DNA of 64,000 nt from Emydura subglobosa (Eukaryota; Chordata; Testudines; Chelidae), in the NCBI GenBank assembly GCA_007922225.1, contig ML679970.1, positions 43,806,323 through 43,870,322 of the forward strand, in the 5' to 3' direction. A program made the translations under genes and the position numbers. The notes below the pieces were generated by a model, which saw only the letters and a list, made by a program, of their open reading frames with translations, was not told where the DNA came from and ran no database searches. Positions 33,881 through 47,600 of this stretch are shown piece after piece (position 1 is the stretch's first letter; each line of letters opens with the position of its first letter).

Positions 33881-35952
33881 ACTGCGTAGAGGGAGTGTTT
33901 TAAGCATCATTGGGCAGAACCCTGTTGATTTTGGTAAAAACTGAAAGGAAGGAATGGGGGACACATGAAGCCTCTGGCTTCTGGTTAGCAGGCCCAGCTA
34001 CTTTAGTCACTTCTGTAATTCTCTGTAGAACCACTTGCTGGCAGCCATTGCAGCATAATATACTTCCCCATATCAGCTCTGCTGATTCTCCTAGTACAGT
34101 TTTAAAAAATGTGGACATCCTTAAAAGACTCCCCCCCCGACAGAAACAAAAGAAATGAAAATGGTGGTAGAGAGGAGGTACTGGGGGCACATACAGTGCC
34201 CCTGGCATGGAGGGAAATGGGGACCTTGGCGTGGGAAGAATGACACACTGAACCCCTGGTATGGGGAGGGAGATAGTATGGTGTGAGGGGGACATGAGGG
34301 ATGCATGCCTGGTATGTGGCAAACAGAAAATGGAGGGGGGTGCGTACAAAGCCCTTGCAATGGTGGAGAAGGAGGAATGGGGTGCAGTGAGGGATACACA
34401 ACTCCTCTGTGGTGGAGAATAGGGGACCTTGGTATGTACAGTGTGCTCAATCTACAGAAGCAACAAAGGGTGTAATCCTCTAGTCACATTTTCAAGATTA
34501 TCTTCACAACTTTAAGGGCTAGAAATGCTTTTTAACATGAAAACTGAGATTCTGAAACTTCGTTCTTTAGTGCTTGTGGAAGTGTTGAATACATGGGGCT
34601 GTTTATAAAGGCGCTCATACGAGAATGGATTGGTGGTGCTTGGTTCTACCTCTGATATTTCACTGAAACTTGTGAAACCGGATACTTGAGTACAAGTGCC
34701 TGTTTATCAATTTCATGTCAGTTGGACTCCACCAAATCTAACAGCTGTGCAACATCCACTGCTATGGGCAGGGCAGATTAATAGTCAAGGGTACTGCTTT
34801 TTTTGTTTACGGGGGAGGGTGGGGATTGGGAAGTAGTTTCACCATCTCCTGCTGCTTCTATAGTAGAGCTATCAGATAGTGTAAAACCTTCTTTGCAAAC
34901 AAACAGTTTTCCAGATAAGAAACTGGATTTTGATTTGGCATTTTTATACCACTCTTCTTGGGAACATAAGATAGTTGTGGGTGAAAGTAGTGTAGACACC
35001 ATTGTGGAATTTTATTTGGTGCTGTAGCAGGAGAGAGAAGATTGAGGTGAGGGGAGGAAGAAAACAAAGGGAAGGTCCAGATTACATCAGGAGTTAGAGG
35101 AGGTGATAGAAAGGTAGGGCAAGAAGACCTGTGAGCCTCTAGGCTCACTTCTTTGCGGTTACAGGTGATGAGACATTTGTTATCAGCATCCTTTTAGTAT
35201 GAGGAAGTTGAGCCTAGGCACAAGGTGAATGATGGTACCCCTCAGCGTTGCAGGGCATGAAGGAGAGCAGCCAGCAGGGCCATAGCTTCAGATCCCTTTA
35301 ATACTGGCAGGAACGCTGTGTCAGCTGCTGTCCACAGTAAATAGGGCCTTAGGGCTAGTGTCTGCCCACAGTCCTGCTTTGGAAAATGCACCCATTTGCA
35401 GAGCTTGCGTGCAAAAAATAAAGATTCATCTTTGCATTTATAATCCAATGCATCAAAAATTAGAAAGAGAAAAAATCAACTGACTGTCACAAGTAGTACC
35501 GTTTTTCTTTGCTGTCTGTTTGCCAGTGCAGTGACCTGGCTAGACGAGGCTAATTGTGAGGCGAAGCAGTGGCAATCCAAGACAAAAGGGATCATTTACA
35601 TTTTTTAGAACTTTATAAGGGAAACCCCAAAACTTGCACCAGGAGGATAAATAATAAAGAACATTGCCAAATACTCTTTATAATAATAAAATATAGGTTA
35701 CCAACACATTCACCTTTGCAAGCTTGTGCACGCCACTCTTCCTTACACTGTGCAGTTCATACCAAATGCACTGTTGTTAGTAAGAGCAAAAGAGATTACT
35801 CAACAACATACTGTCTTACTTAAGAGAACAATCAATTTTTCCTCTCTTGGGTGTAACTCCAGCTCCATTTTTGTTGTCCTGTTCTTTTCTTCTTTTCGGC
35901 TTGAAGTGCTCCTTAGATTCTGTGTTCCTGTTGCTGTCCCTCTTTGCACCAA

Positions 35953-36062
35953 AAACAAGGAGAGTCCTGTAACACTTTAAAGACTAACAAATTTAATTTC
36001 TGCAGGCATAAGCTTTCGTGGGCTGCAGTCTTTAAAGTGCTACAGGACTCTCGTTGTTTTTG
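35953..36062. mobile_element. Hairpin-ended MITE-like element
   Basis: The left end 'caaggagagtcctgtaacac' plus 'tttaaagac' is the near-perfect reverse complement of the right end ('gtctttaaagtgctacagga' plus 'ctctcgttg'). A short interior (aagctttcgtgggctg) separates them. It is a familiar small repeat in reptile genomes; the family is not assigned. Confidence 0.6.
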
Positions 36063-37399
36063 CTGTATACAGACTGACACGGCTACCCCTCTGGATCGTT
36101 AAACCAGGTTTATCCACAAGCGAGTTTTTTCACCTAGTGAGCCATCACTTGTCCATTAGGCACCTTTGAACTGCCTTCCTTCAATAGTGGTTCAGTCATT
36201 CTCCCTGTTCATACACGTTAGGTCCTTTGTGGGTGGGCTTCTTGTTTTACTGTTGTCAGGATCTGTTTTCATCTAACACAGCTTTTTTGATTAATTACTT
36301 TTGTCACCAGTTGAATTTCCTTTCATTTCATGTTCTCTCTCCTGTGCATCTGTAGATTTTATTTCCCTCTACTTTCTGCTGCCATACCCAGGTCTGTTTT
36401 TTCTTTTTCTCCTGACGTGTAACCTTTCCTGTTCTCCTTCTTTCCTCCTCCTCACTTCCCAGCCCCTACTTTTATTCTTCTGTTCTTTTATTTTTAATCA
36501 CCTCACCTACGGCCCTAGCTCCAGTTCATCTGCTAGCTCAGCAGCTAGGTGATTCTTCCCTAGGTCTTCTCTCTCAGCTTTTTCCAATCACCCCTTCCCC
36601 AGCTTGAGCTGCTCTCTCCCCAGTCAGGGTTACTACACCAGCAGCCACTCCCTCAGGCACTGAGGATAGTATCAGTGTTTTCTCCAGGAACTGAAATTAG
36701 AGGGGGTGTTCAAATTTACTGCTCCACAGTATCTGGTCTTCCCATCTGAGCTGCTGCTACTGCCCTTTTGTCTCAGTGGGATGTTGCTGCAAGAATTTAG
36801 GATGGGGCCCCCTTGAATGCATTTGGTCCATGTTTTAGTTTTTGCTTTCAATAGGGTGTCTGCCTTAAGCAGAAGGAAGGTACCCAGGATATTTTAAATC
36901 TGTGGTTCACATATGTCGCTACAATATAGTGCTCTTGTTTCTGAGGTGGTAGTTGCCTCTGAGTTTGCCCAGTGTGTTTTTCACCAGTGCTGCAGCTATG
37001 GTGTCATTTTCCTGGCTGTATAACTTGACCACAGAACTTTTCTTCAGTGCAGTGATCCAGCTAATGCTAGTTAAGCCTTGTGGCTTTGTCAAAGGCCTCT
37101 AGATGTCACACGGTCCTTTCAAGTGGCCAGGCTGAGAAAATGAAGTAAGGCTACTGTCTTTCTGGATCTGAGTGAGCTGTGCAGCACCCTGCATTGTGGA
37201 GCCTGGAGGGCAACACAGTGCTAATTGAGCTGATGCGACCTGTGGCACATGCAGGTTGGCTGTGTCACCGTCTTCTGCTTCTGATGGCAAGAGAATCAGC
37301 TTCATCTGAATCTCTTGGAGAACATCACATTCAGTGTAAGGCCAGCTAAAGTGGGTGCAGTTCATGTGGATGGGGCAAAAAAGAGGAGAAAAAAAGGGA

Positions 37400-37570
37400 G
37401 TGGTTTTATGGTCGGGGTGCTAGACTGGGCCTTCAGAGATCATGGTTCAGTTCCTGGCTTGGTCACGTATGGGCACTCTTGGGCCAGTCACATAATCTCT
37501 CTACACTTCAGTTCTCTATATGTAAATTGCAGGCAGTACTGTCCTACATCACAGGGATATTAGGATAAGT
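37400..37570 (+). repeat. MIR-like SINE
   Basis: 'tggtcggggtgctagactgg', 'cagttcctggcttggtcacg', 'gggccagtcacataatctct' and 'cttcagttctctatatgtaa' follow the MIR order. Confidence 0.65.
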
Positions 37571-39122
37571 TCATTAATGTTGATGATCATTCATTGATTG
37601 ATTGATCATTGATGATCTCAAATAGTATTGTGATGGAAGCCATATAATAACCAACAGTCAGCATTTGCTCACTACCCTCAGGGAAGCTCCCATGCTACTT
37701 GGTTGAGGAATAGTGAAGCAGGATATGAATGGGAAACAGCTGACCTAGCCTGCTGCTTCATGCATTGTCCCGTGAAAGCTGGGGAAGAGCAGCCATGCTT
37801 GTATGTCAGCATACATGTCCTCCAACACAGTGCTGACAGCATGCTGCTTCTCAACACCGCACATGCAGTGTATCTCATGCTTATTAAGGCTGACCTGCTG
37901 TGCATTAATAGGCCTATAATCAGGTGCAGCCCTCCCCTTACGTTGCAGCTGTCAGTCATCAGCCATGAGAGACACCTACTCTCTGCCCCCTACCACCAGA
38001 TTTTGTGATAACTCTACAGAAGGACCATCTGACTTCCCTATCTTTAAGTGATTATCATGTGCACTCTCACTTTCCTTTAACTCTTCTCCCTCCTGTCATC
38101 CAAAGTGGAGCGCTCCTCACTCACACTGGAGAGTTCTATGTCTTCCTCCTTTGATCAGTCAGGAGCCTGCAACACAACCTCTGTAGGTCACGTTTCCTCT
38201 TTTCCAGGCCTTGGCTTCTTGCTTTTGCCAGTCCATTTCTCAAAAAAAGACTGCTGTGCATTTATAGACTCGTCTTGTGGTCGGGGATGAGGGAGATGCT
38301 ATCTATGCTCATGGTGCTCATATTAGGGCCTCTCCTGGTCTTCTCCAAAAGTCCTAAAAGTTTTTTTGGCAGACACTTTTCTTCTTCTACTAGTACTATG
38401 AATATTTCTCATAGTTATACTGATGATCAGACCAAAAAAGGATGCTTACAAGTGGGAATGAAACACAGGAGGGGGCTAGACTTGTAGATGTTCTCTTAGC
38501 CTCTGGAAAGAGATCCAAAGCAGACTATCCCTGTGAGCTGTTAATTCCTTTCTGATTAGAACTGAGCATTGTTGTTGTGCCCATAAAACCAATTGTGAGC
38601 AGGATATTTGTTTCTAATCCAAGTGCGTCTGTGTAGCACAATAAACGTGATAGACAATTTGAATGGAAATGTTTCCATAGCCAGCCAAGAGCTTCTGCCA
38701 GAAATTGTAAAAAATTAATGTTGTACATTGATTTTTTTTTTTTTATTTTAACCACAGCTCTATGGATTTGTAGATCTTGAGTGTTTTCTCTTTTCTAACT
38801 GGAATGTGAATGGTAAATTAGACTGAACAGTAGGTGGGAAGTGTGATGTTAATGACAAACAAATCTTAAATTACTATTCCCTGCCATTCTGACAATCTGA
38901 TTGGAAAAAAAAGAAAAGAAAAAGATGAATAGTATGGGACTTATCAACTTAGTAAAAGAAAGAGTTTAATTGTTGCATTTCTGTATACTTGCACTTGAGC
39001 ATGTTGCTTATATTTCTGAATCTCAGATATGCAAAACTGTGTGTAAACTGGTATGGTGATATTTTTTTTAGATGATTTATGTCTGTGTCTAGTGGCTTAT
39101 TGTCATGCTATTTCCACCACAG

Positions 39123-39234
39123 GTTCTGCTGTCTGTTATTGTTTGTGGAAGGAATTTATCCATTTTTGGAAGCCCACCAGACAGGGAAAGATGTGGGGAG
39201 ACTCTCGACCGGCCAACAGAATAGGCCCTTTCCG
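39123..39234 (+). CDS. RBM6: RBM6 exon with start codon
   Basis: The ATG is at 39191-39193, followed by 14 codons and two bases of a split Arg codon; the donor is CCG|GTAAGC. The encoded MWGDSRPANRIGPFR is identical to human RBM6 except Ile for Thr. A strong acceptor (ctatttccaccacag) ends at 39122 and a weaker one (agcccaccag) at 39180. I chose the first, so the 5' untranslated part of this exon is approximate. Confidence 0.9.
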
Positions 39235-42200
39235 GTAAGCATTTGAATTTGGAGTTTATATTTCAAGGCTCTTGTTACATGAAATGTTGAAAGTTACAGG
39301 GGTTATGGGGCTCCGTTCTCTGTTTATTGTTTGTCATTACTTACTGTGCATCTTGCTATTGTGAAACTTTATTTTTGAGGGAGCTATACAGCCACTGTGG
39401 AGCTCCTCACAGTCCCTTAAACTGCCTGTTTTCCAGCTGCACATAATGTTCCAGCTTCCTGTAAATTCCTGCTAGTTATTTCTTCTGCAAAGGTACCTGC
39501 TTCCAGCATTTCTACTTCTCCTCCTTGCCACTTTGCCTGAACATACACTTAAATTTAATATAGCCATTGTTAGCTAAGGAGTTAGTACACACCTAACTTT
39601 GACTTTAGAGGCTGTTAAGGAATTTTTAAAGAATATCATGTGGAGCGTATTTGGACCATGGTGCCTTTCTTAGTTTCAAACGTATCTGCAACTTCACGGC
39701 TTTTAAGGTCGTTCATTTATAGTGAATATTTCGGCTACTTTGTCAGTCTTGAGAGACAAATCTGAGGGACTACAGCTAAGATTGTGGAATGCACAATAGC
39801 AGGACACTTGTGGATGTCATTGTAACAGTCCTTACACTCAAACGTGAAGAACCTATACAATGGAACATTTGCATTCCGCTGGCTGTCATTTAGGCCCTAT
39901 TTTGATAACAGGATACTGCGATTAGAAAAGGAGACGACCCAGGAGCTAGGCTATTTCACTGTTTAATCACTAGTATTTATTTCTTTCATCATCCTTGCTA
40001 ACTTGCTTGTTTGTCCAGCCCCTGTCCCTCAGAATGAATCTGCTGAGTACTTCCTCACAACAGAAATTTACCCCAGTAGGTTCTGAGGTAATGAGAATAC
40101 TTCTGCTGTTTGAATCAGTAACAAGTGTAGAGATTGCCAAGAAATCATTCCCCCCTTAAATGCTTTTTATGTGAGTAGCTGTATGTGATTTTATTTTATG
40201 CTCAAACTAGTATTATTCAGGATGGTTCTACACAATAGTGCTCTACTGGTATGTTTTTTCCAGTTCAAAATTAATCAGCATCATTCTTTTTTTCCCCTTG
40301 ATTCAAGTTATAATAATTGTTTTGTATTACTGCTTTCAATATATCGATAGATGATTTGATTGGCTAAGTTCAAATGTGTCGTCTCACATGTCCATGGGTG
40401 AGTGATTCTATTACTGTGAACTTGATTTGCTAAGATTGCCAAAGAGGAGGTGTCTGCAAATTTATCTGGATTTGGGACTGTTCTTTGAAGATTCTTGTTC
40501 TATTTCTGTTTATCTTTTAAATTTTTAAAAATGTGTGGGAGTCAGACTCTGCTAAAATGAGACAGATTGCTCCATCCCCCTAAAACCCATTGGTTATAAA
40601 ACTACATCTTGAGAGAGAACCTCTTTCTGGGTCTCACTGTGCAGACAGCATTAATACCCACGACTTTCAGCAGCATAAATTGGGTGCCATTGCTGGGAAA
40701 GTAGTATGACACCACTAGCAAGCTACACAGATTTGAACACTTGACCTGTTCCTCAGAACCTCTGAGTTACTCCCAAACTCTTATTGAACTCAGCATCTTG
40801 AAGTATAAGACCCAAGCAAAGAGGACAAACTGTTGTTTTACAGCAGGCTAATGAAGATGACTAGGTAACCACCATCTCTGAGAGTGCCTCATGGGTTAGT
40901 AAAGTTAACCACTCGTAACAGTGCTAAGAGAACCGAAGTAAAAATGTATCTCTCCTGAACAGGACTAGTGATGCTTAAGCAAATGCACCACTTCAGGGAA
41001 CCTCGCATGGCTCCTCAGCTGTGTGTAGTGCAGGGCTATGTGGATTGCTACCATCGTTATCCCATTAATATTGCAGGCTTTCCTTGTTGAGTGCTTCTGG
41101 AAATTGTGGTGAAATGGGAGTTTGCAAGTTTAGTTTTTCACATCTGTCTTATGCTGCTTCATCTTAAACTGCCAAACGTCAATGACTACTGAGGATCTTA
41201 GTCTGTTACACAACTCTGAGAGTTTAGAGAAGAATATGCTTCTGTGTAAATTGCAGACTCTAAGCACCTTATGAATAATACTGTCTTTATTTCTACAGTG
41301 GGAGCCAAGAAGAAAGGTTTGCTCCCGGGTGGAACAGGGAATACCCTCCTTCCCTTGATAGTCTTGCTCAAGAAAGACACTCTGGCAACTTCTCTGGCAG
41401 AGAATCACTTCCTTTTGATATCCAGGCGCTCACAGGCCTTCTCAATCCTCAGTTTGGCAACAGAGAGGAAGCTTCTTTCACCTATGGAGCTAGAGATGGA
41501 CCACGTAGTGATTTCAGAGGTGGGGAGGGTCATCATGATTTCAGGGGCAGAGACTTCCCACCTTCTGACTTTCAGAATAGAGAGGATTCACAGTTGGACT
41601 TCAGGGGCCGGGAACCACCCTCTTCTGAGTTTAGGGGCCGGGAACCACCCTCTTCTGAGTTTAGGGGCCGGGAGATGTACTCTGGAGATAGGGAAGGGCC
41701 ATCTATGGACTTCAGGGGTGGAGACATTCCATCTATGGATTATAGAAATAGGGAGGCAATCCGTATGAGCTACAGGGACAGGGAAGCCCATACTATGGAC
41801 TATCGGGGCAGAGATGACCCCCCGTCAGACTTCAGGAGCAGGGGTTCATTTGATCTGGACTTTAGAGGTAGAGATGGAGCCCATTCAGACTTCAGGGCAA
41901 GGGACATGTCTGAGTTACACTATAGGGGCAGAGAGCATTCCTATTCAGATTTTAGAAACAGGGATGTATCTGATTTGGACTTTAGGGGCATGAATACCTC
42001 TGATCTGGACTTTAGGGACAGGGAAACACCACCTTCAGATTTCAGAAGTAGGCACAAGTCCCGATCTGATCAGGATTTTAGGGGCAGAGACATGGCTCCT
42101 TCTGTGGACTTTTCCGACAGGGAGATGCCCCCTGTGGATCAGAATCTTATAGATTTTAGGCGTAGTCAGTCTTCTGTAGCGTTAGCAGACAGAGAGCGAT

Positions 42201-44676
42201 CTGCCTTAAGCACAAACAAGAGAGAAGAGTCTGCACTTGATCTTATAGACAGATCTCCCTATGGTGTCCAGAAAGGAGAGTTTCAACAATCAGAGCCAAG
42301 AACCAGAGAAGAAGAGTCTCTTGGAGTGGGTCACGAAATTGAGTCTTCACTAGATTTCCAGAATAGCCGTGGACCTCTGCAAGACCTAGATGAGCCACCG
42401 CAGACCTTTGCTAACGAGCAGCAGCTTTCTGGTACTGAACATCAAAGATCAGATTCTAGTCTTGTGTTAAAGGGTGAAGGTGGCCTGGATTTCCTCGGAA
42501 GACAAGATACAGATTACAGAAACATGGAGTACAGAGATGTAGATCACCGGCTGCCAGGGAGCCAGTTGTTTGATTATGAGCATGGCAAGTCCTTTTCAGA
42601 AGGAAAACCCAACAAAGATTCTAGACAGGATCTTCAGGTATGTGGCTTTGTAAAAACGCTGAATGAGCCATAGTAGAGCCTTTTTTTAAAAAAAAAGTAG
42701 GAGACAAAAGGGGGGGGGGCAGTGAAGGAGATTTCCATTCAAACCCTTGGAATAGCAGTTCTATTCCACTAGACCTGCCTTCTCTGATTGCCTCCTCATC
42801 CTCTCATTTTCTGCCCCATCTCATTCCATTCCATGAAGGCCTCCCTCATCACCACACATTTAACTTAGTCTAAATAATATCAAAATAAATAATTCAAGCT
42901 ATTTTTTAAAATTTCTAAATATCTCCTGCTTTTGGGGCGCACAACAAAACTGTTGGTTTATCCCACGTTTCTTTAAAATATTGTAGAGCCCATGGTTTTT
43001 TCCAGGATTTGGGCCTCTTCTTAGCAGTGACTAAGGATTACTTTGAATGATATAGCATGTAGATCTATATTTACTGAGACTAGATTGACATGACTCAACT
43101 TCCTCATGTAATCTAAGTGTATTTGAAACATCTCCAAGCTTGAAATGCCACAGCCAGCCCACACAGCTGTCCATCCTTAAAACATGTTGTTGTAAAGGGC
43201 TGTTGGAGCCATTCTGCTTATGAAATGTGCCCTGCTTCATTTTGCTATGTTTTGTGTCGTGCGGACAAGCGTATCTCCTTTGTAAAATCTCATTTGATTC
43301 TGAACTCAAGGACCAAGATTACAGGACCTGCCCCAAAGATGTGAAACCAAGCAAGCTCATTCGGCTAGGAGGAGTGCCTGAAACTGCGACAAAGGATGAC
43401 GTAAGTGGGGTTTTTTAATTCCTCTGAAGTTTATCAAAATCTATACCAAAAGTACGTAATAGTCCAAATGTTGCAAGCAGTTCCCAGCATGGTCTGAAGA
43501 ACTGAAGAGATTTTTAATAATGGAAGAAGAGCAAGTTTTTTTTTTTTTTTAAACCAAAAATATAAGCAATTGCTGGTCTAAAATGTATTTTCAGGCCTTT
43601 TGTTTCCAAGAGGTGGGCAGAGTGCAATTTACAACAGCTCATGTTTTTTTCCACATGGGAAATTCAAGTTTAGGGGTGACCACATTGCTACTTTCTTCTG
43701 GTTGTTAGAGGTGACACTCTTGCTCTTTCATAGCTGAGAAAATGTAGTTCACAATAGCTTGATAGCTTAAGCCCATCTGGTGGTCCTAAGGCATTTCACT
43801 TCCCTTTTTTTCAGGCTGCTTTCTATTCCTGTATTACCTCATCTGCATTCACCTTGTAGCCAGGAAGGGAGTTCGTATCCGAGTGAGCTGCAGGCCACTC
43901 CATAGTCAATATCTGGGAAGTACTAAAATAGGATCCTCCAGAGATGGAAAAGACATCTCCTACTACATTTGAGCTTAGTCAAAAAGCCAACACTGGTTGC
44001 TAGCCTTCCTCAGTGAGTGGTAGAAAAAGTTCCATAAAGCTTCTTTAGTCAGTCCCAGTGTGTATCTCATGGCAGTTCCAGACACTGGGGCTGCTGCAGT
44101 GTAGCACTGTCATGTAGATCATTAATTGAGTTGTGATGATCAGATTTCTTGAGAATTATGCCTGAGAACTCATGTGAGGAACTCAGTGTGGCCTGAGATG
44201 GTGGTGGGACATTAGAGAAAAATAAAGGCCCAAACGATCTCAAAGGTGACTAGCAATCACTGATTTTAATAGTAATACATGGCCAAAGAAGTGATTGTAG
44301 CACATTAAGAAGAAAACATTCTGAATGGAGAGGACATTAAAACCTAAATAACTAATCTCCATGCACCTGAGCTCTGCTGTAATTACAATGTTTCTCTCTG
44401 TAAAAGGCAATTCTCAGATGGGAAATGGACTCTGGGAGAATATGCCACTTCATAATGGAGTTGGGAGTCCAAAATTGGTAGAAGTCTTATAAGAGTGTGT
44501 TAGAGAGAGGAAGTAGAGTACAGTAGAAGCTATATTGTCTTCCCAAAGTAATGTTGGTTTGGTGTGTGCTTTGGAATTGATGTGGACTCTTGGTGTGTCT
44601 CTCTAGATTCTCAATGCTTTCCGAGCGCCTGACGGGACACCTGTGAAAGACTTGCGCCTAAAAGATTATAGTTCAG
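39191..44676 (+). CDS. RBM6: RBM6, RNA-binding motif protein 6, N-terminal part (window ends inside the gene)
   Basis: Four coding exons are visible: 39191-39234, 41299-42637, 43311-43400 and 44607-44676, with phases 2, 0, 0 and 1. They give 514 codons plus one base. The start MWGDSRPANRIGPFR and the phrases GSQEERFAPGW and LDFLGRQDTDYRNMEYRDVD match human RBM6 closely. RBM6 is a nuclear RNA-binding protein that regulates alternative splicing; it belongs with RBM5 and RBM10, two RRMs, a zinc finger, an OCRE domain and a G-patch being the family plan. Here only the N-terminus, the DFR decapeptide repeats and the first half of RRM1 are present. The next expected exon, holding the RNP1 half of RRM1 (human YGYVCVEF), was not found before 64000. 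The SGNH-type exons at 51-60 kb lie in the intron where it should follow. Confidence 0.95.
39235..41298 (+). other. RBM6: RBM6 intron after the start exon
   Basis: About 2.1 kb, AT-rich, with no repeat family or exon that I can recognise. Confidence 0.6.
41299..42637 (+). CDS. RBM6: RBM6 large exon with DFR decapeptide repeats
   Basis: The acceptor tttctacag is followed by T completing the split Arg, then GSQEERFAPGWNREYPP; the donor is CAG|GTATGT. The 446 codons are open throughout. From about 41510 to 42125 runs a series of about twenty imperfect ten-residue repeats built on DFRGRD/E (for example YRGRDDPPSDFRSRGSFDL). In mammals this array is the hallmark of RBM6. The following acidic section ends in the conserved GGLDFLGRQDTDYRNMEYRD. 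Two repeat units are identical at DNA level (see findings). Confidence 0.97.
42638..44606 (+). other. RBM6: RBM6 introns around the 90-nt exon
   Basis: Two introns (42638-43310 and 43401-44606) with no other recognisable feature. Poly-G and poly-T tracts occur near 42710 and 43540. Confidence 0.6.
43311..43400 (+). CDS. RBM6: RBM6 exon leading into RRM1
   Basis: The acceptor is ctcaag and the donor is GAC|GTAAGT. The 30 codons are in phase 0 at both ends: DQDYRTCPKDVKPSKLIRLG then GVPETATKDD. LIRLGGVP is the first strand (RNP2 position) of RRM1. The acceptor has a weak pyrimidine tract, but homology with human DQDYRTGPSEEKPSRLIRLSG fixes the border. Confidence 0.93.
44607..44676 (+). CDS. 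RBM6: RBM6 exon, middle of RRM1
   Basis: The acceptor is gtctctctag and the donor is TCAG|GTGAGA. The 70 nt encode ILNAFRAPDGTPVKDLRLKD then YSS and the first base of a Gly codon, matching human ILNAFRTPDGMPVKNLQLKE. The exon ends in phase 1. That phase matters because all three downstream SGNH-type exons accept exactly it. Confidence 0.93.
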
Positions 44677-47600
44677 GTGAGAATATTTTTTCAGTGTTTC
44701 TAGTCTCAGACAGTTGGGGTGGGGTTCTCAAGAGTCCTTTATCAGACTGGTGCTCACTTATCCTTTTTATTTAAATTGTTTGATGCCATAATCGTAGGTA
44801 GTATGGACTGAAAATGCCTAGTGAGTCATCTAGTCTATACTCTTGCCACCTTCAAGATTGATGGCATCAGTCACAGATTTGGTACTTCAGAGGTTGAGCA
44901 CCTGTATTACCTCTACTCTAGCCATGGGGCTAGATGTGTGAGTGACAGAAAGCAGCTAAGCTGTCTGCTGAACTCCTTCAGGAGCAAAACCTGTGTGGCA
45001 CAGCAGGCATAGGTTGTTCCCAACAGAGGTTACCTGTTAAATCTTTTATTGTCGCAGCCATAAGGTGATTGCCCTCTGGAACAAATTCTGTACAAACAGA
45101 CTTCTCATGAGACCTTGCAACACTGACAAATGTTGCTGTTTTTGTAATCCCAAACTATTGTAGTAGATCCTTGATATGAATCACCAGCCAAAATGTAACT
45201 TTTAAAAAATATATATACACAAGTACCAGATTCTGGATTAGAATGGCTTTCCTCATGTCAAAGGACGGCTTTTTTTCATCTTCCTCGTTCACTTTGTTGT
45301 GCTTCTGACTTGTATTCACAAGACTGTGTGGTAGGAAATCCTTTGCAGGGTTCCTTTCTAGATGGAAAAAAAGGTTTTGAAACAAGGAAGTGCGATGGTA
45401 GGCAATGAGGAATGATGCTAGGGGATGATGTTAGAATTACAATAGAAGGGAAAATCTGGTTACAATGGGAAACCATCTGAAAGCATCTCTCCCTGCTCTG
45501 ATGATACTGAACAGCTCCTGCTCCAAAATGAATTTTTCTTTTTACAAACACTGAAAGGAAGGAGACTCTTATGTTTATTTAAAAAAAAACAAACAAAACA
45601 AGCTAAAGTTTCCATGCTGGCCATTGTATTGTTCCATTGCTGTTGTGGGTTACTTGCTGGATAGCTGTAATTCCTGGGGTCAGTGCATTACTTATTTACG
45701 ATTGAACCAGGAACAAAGGGCTATTTCGCAAAGTGAAAGCTTTAATTACATCTTTGGTTCTAGGCAGCTGTCAAAGGAGTGCTCTGAACCTTTCCACGGT
45801 CCCCTGAACAAAAGAATGTCCCATAGTGATGTCACCTGCTTTTGCCTAACAAGTGGGATTCACAGAGGATATGAATAGTGCCTCTCTGCTCCCTTCCATC
45901 TTCCTTGCATATAACACTGCGTGGCTATCGTCAAGCTTATGAAATGAATACAGTGCAACACAGCAATTGTCAAGCGTTCTATTTGTACACAGAGACAAGT
46001 TGGGTGAGGTAGTATTTTTTTTTTTTTTAACCTCACCCTCCTTGTGTCTCTAATTCCTAGGACCAACATAGCTACAACAACACTGTATATTTGTACACCT
46101 GCAGACATGGTTCTGTCTCATATTCTTCCTCAGCAGTATGTAATTTCTTCTCAGTAAAAAGCAAATTCCGGTCTGGGCTTCTCTTCACAAGTCTTGCAAC
46201 TCCAATCGTTTTGTATGTATCATTAGGCTTTCAGTAGAGAGCTATTGCCCCACAGTTTGCAAAGGTTTCCAGATGTGCGATGTAATGTCTGAAGCTGCAT
46301 GCTGAGGCCTTGATGCCCGCTGGTGGTTATTCTTTAACCCAAGCAGTGCAGATTTCCCCTATACACTGTATATGTGATGTTCTGTTTTAGTTTTCATGTC
46401 CTCATCAGCTTAGTAAGAAATGTATTTCTGTTGTAAAAGGGTATTGTAAAAGAGTAGTCATGCTTTTTTGTGGAGGGAAAGGGTTGACATTTTAAAAGGT
46501 AGCTTCCGTTATGTGGGCTAAAACTGTTGCTTGACCCTGTGTCATCTAATGTGATTGATCAGTAGCCATGGTTCCTGTTGACTTGTCTGCAATAGTGCAG
46601 AATTATTCATGGGCCACATGATCATGCTTTAGTCAGGTGCATTGTTTTAGCAATCCAAAGATTTGAGATGTAATGTAAAAGACAATCTGTTGTTGCAACA
46701 TGACTGAGAATTTAAATACCAGTCAGGAATCTCAGAAATTATGTAATTTATCACATCAGTAACTTTTCTGTGTGTATATCCATGACAACAAAATAACTTT
46801 CTAAAAATGTGAAAAAACATCTTTTCTTGATTAGGCAACTAAAAAGGTAAAAGCTTACATAAACCTAACTTAAAAAAAATTGAGCTGAGAAAAATATATG
46901 AAAAATTGATCTCAAAGTTTAGTTTTTCTGAAAAGTCTGTTTGGAATCAGGGGCCTAGTCATGACTGGTACACTACTACTACAGTAATGCTTAAATAGGC
47001 ATAAAATCAAAGGCGGCAACATGCGGTAAATTTCGTTATGGAACTGCTAACATCTCTGTAATACACCTACACACCAACTATATTGATTATTTCCATGAAA
47101 AAAAGACAGCTAGTTCAAAAGAGCTAGTGCTAAGCCCATCTATGAGTGGGTAGTACACTTTTCTGAGTGCAGATTCTGTGTCAGCACTGCAAGAACTATA
47201 TATTATTTTAACATTATTCACGAGTCTAACTGAGACTCTGAGGCACTGAGACTTGAAGAAAAGGGTGACTACAGATGTTGGGGAAAGGAAGTGGCCAATA
47301 ACAACACTCAGTGGGGAATAAATGTCCCATAAATAGTGTTCAAAGCAATTTAATGACAGCTAAGCTCTTTTTATCATATGTTATCACAGTGAGCCCTGCT
47401 GTGTGACTTTTTTCAAGACTAGTTTGTATGGCAAAATGTGTGTATAGCAGCTAGTCTTTCTCTAAGATTAGTAGCTTGATTTGTTTATACAGGCTTACAA
47501 AGATGCATTTTTAAAAACAGTGCATGTACATTAAAAGGTAAAATCTTTTTATCTCTGGAATCGCTGAGCATGGAACACGGTTTTTGACACAATGGTGCAT

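Larger units (their letters stand above)
27326..39122 (+). other. RBM6: RBM6 intron 1
   Basis: An 11.8-kb first intron with no convincing coding exon. Its contents are mostly repeats: an AT-rich element (29735-30290), CR1 (30385-31017), an inverted pair of a longer element (31032-32350), a SINE-like repeat (31500-31765), a poly-A run (33378-33406), a copy of the 'tgaagaagagc' repeat, a hairpin-ended element near 36.0 kb and a MIR near 37.5 kb. The remainder is unclassified. Confidence 0.7.

Noticed and set aside
41271..41768. Alternative plus-strand frame over the RBM6 repeat exon
   Set aside because: Out of frame with the conserved DFR repeats and with the upstream exon.
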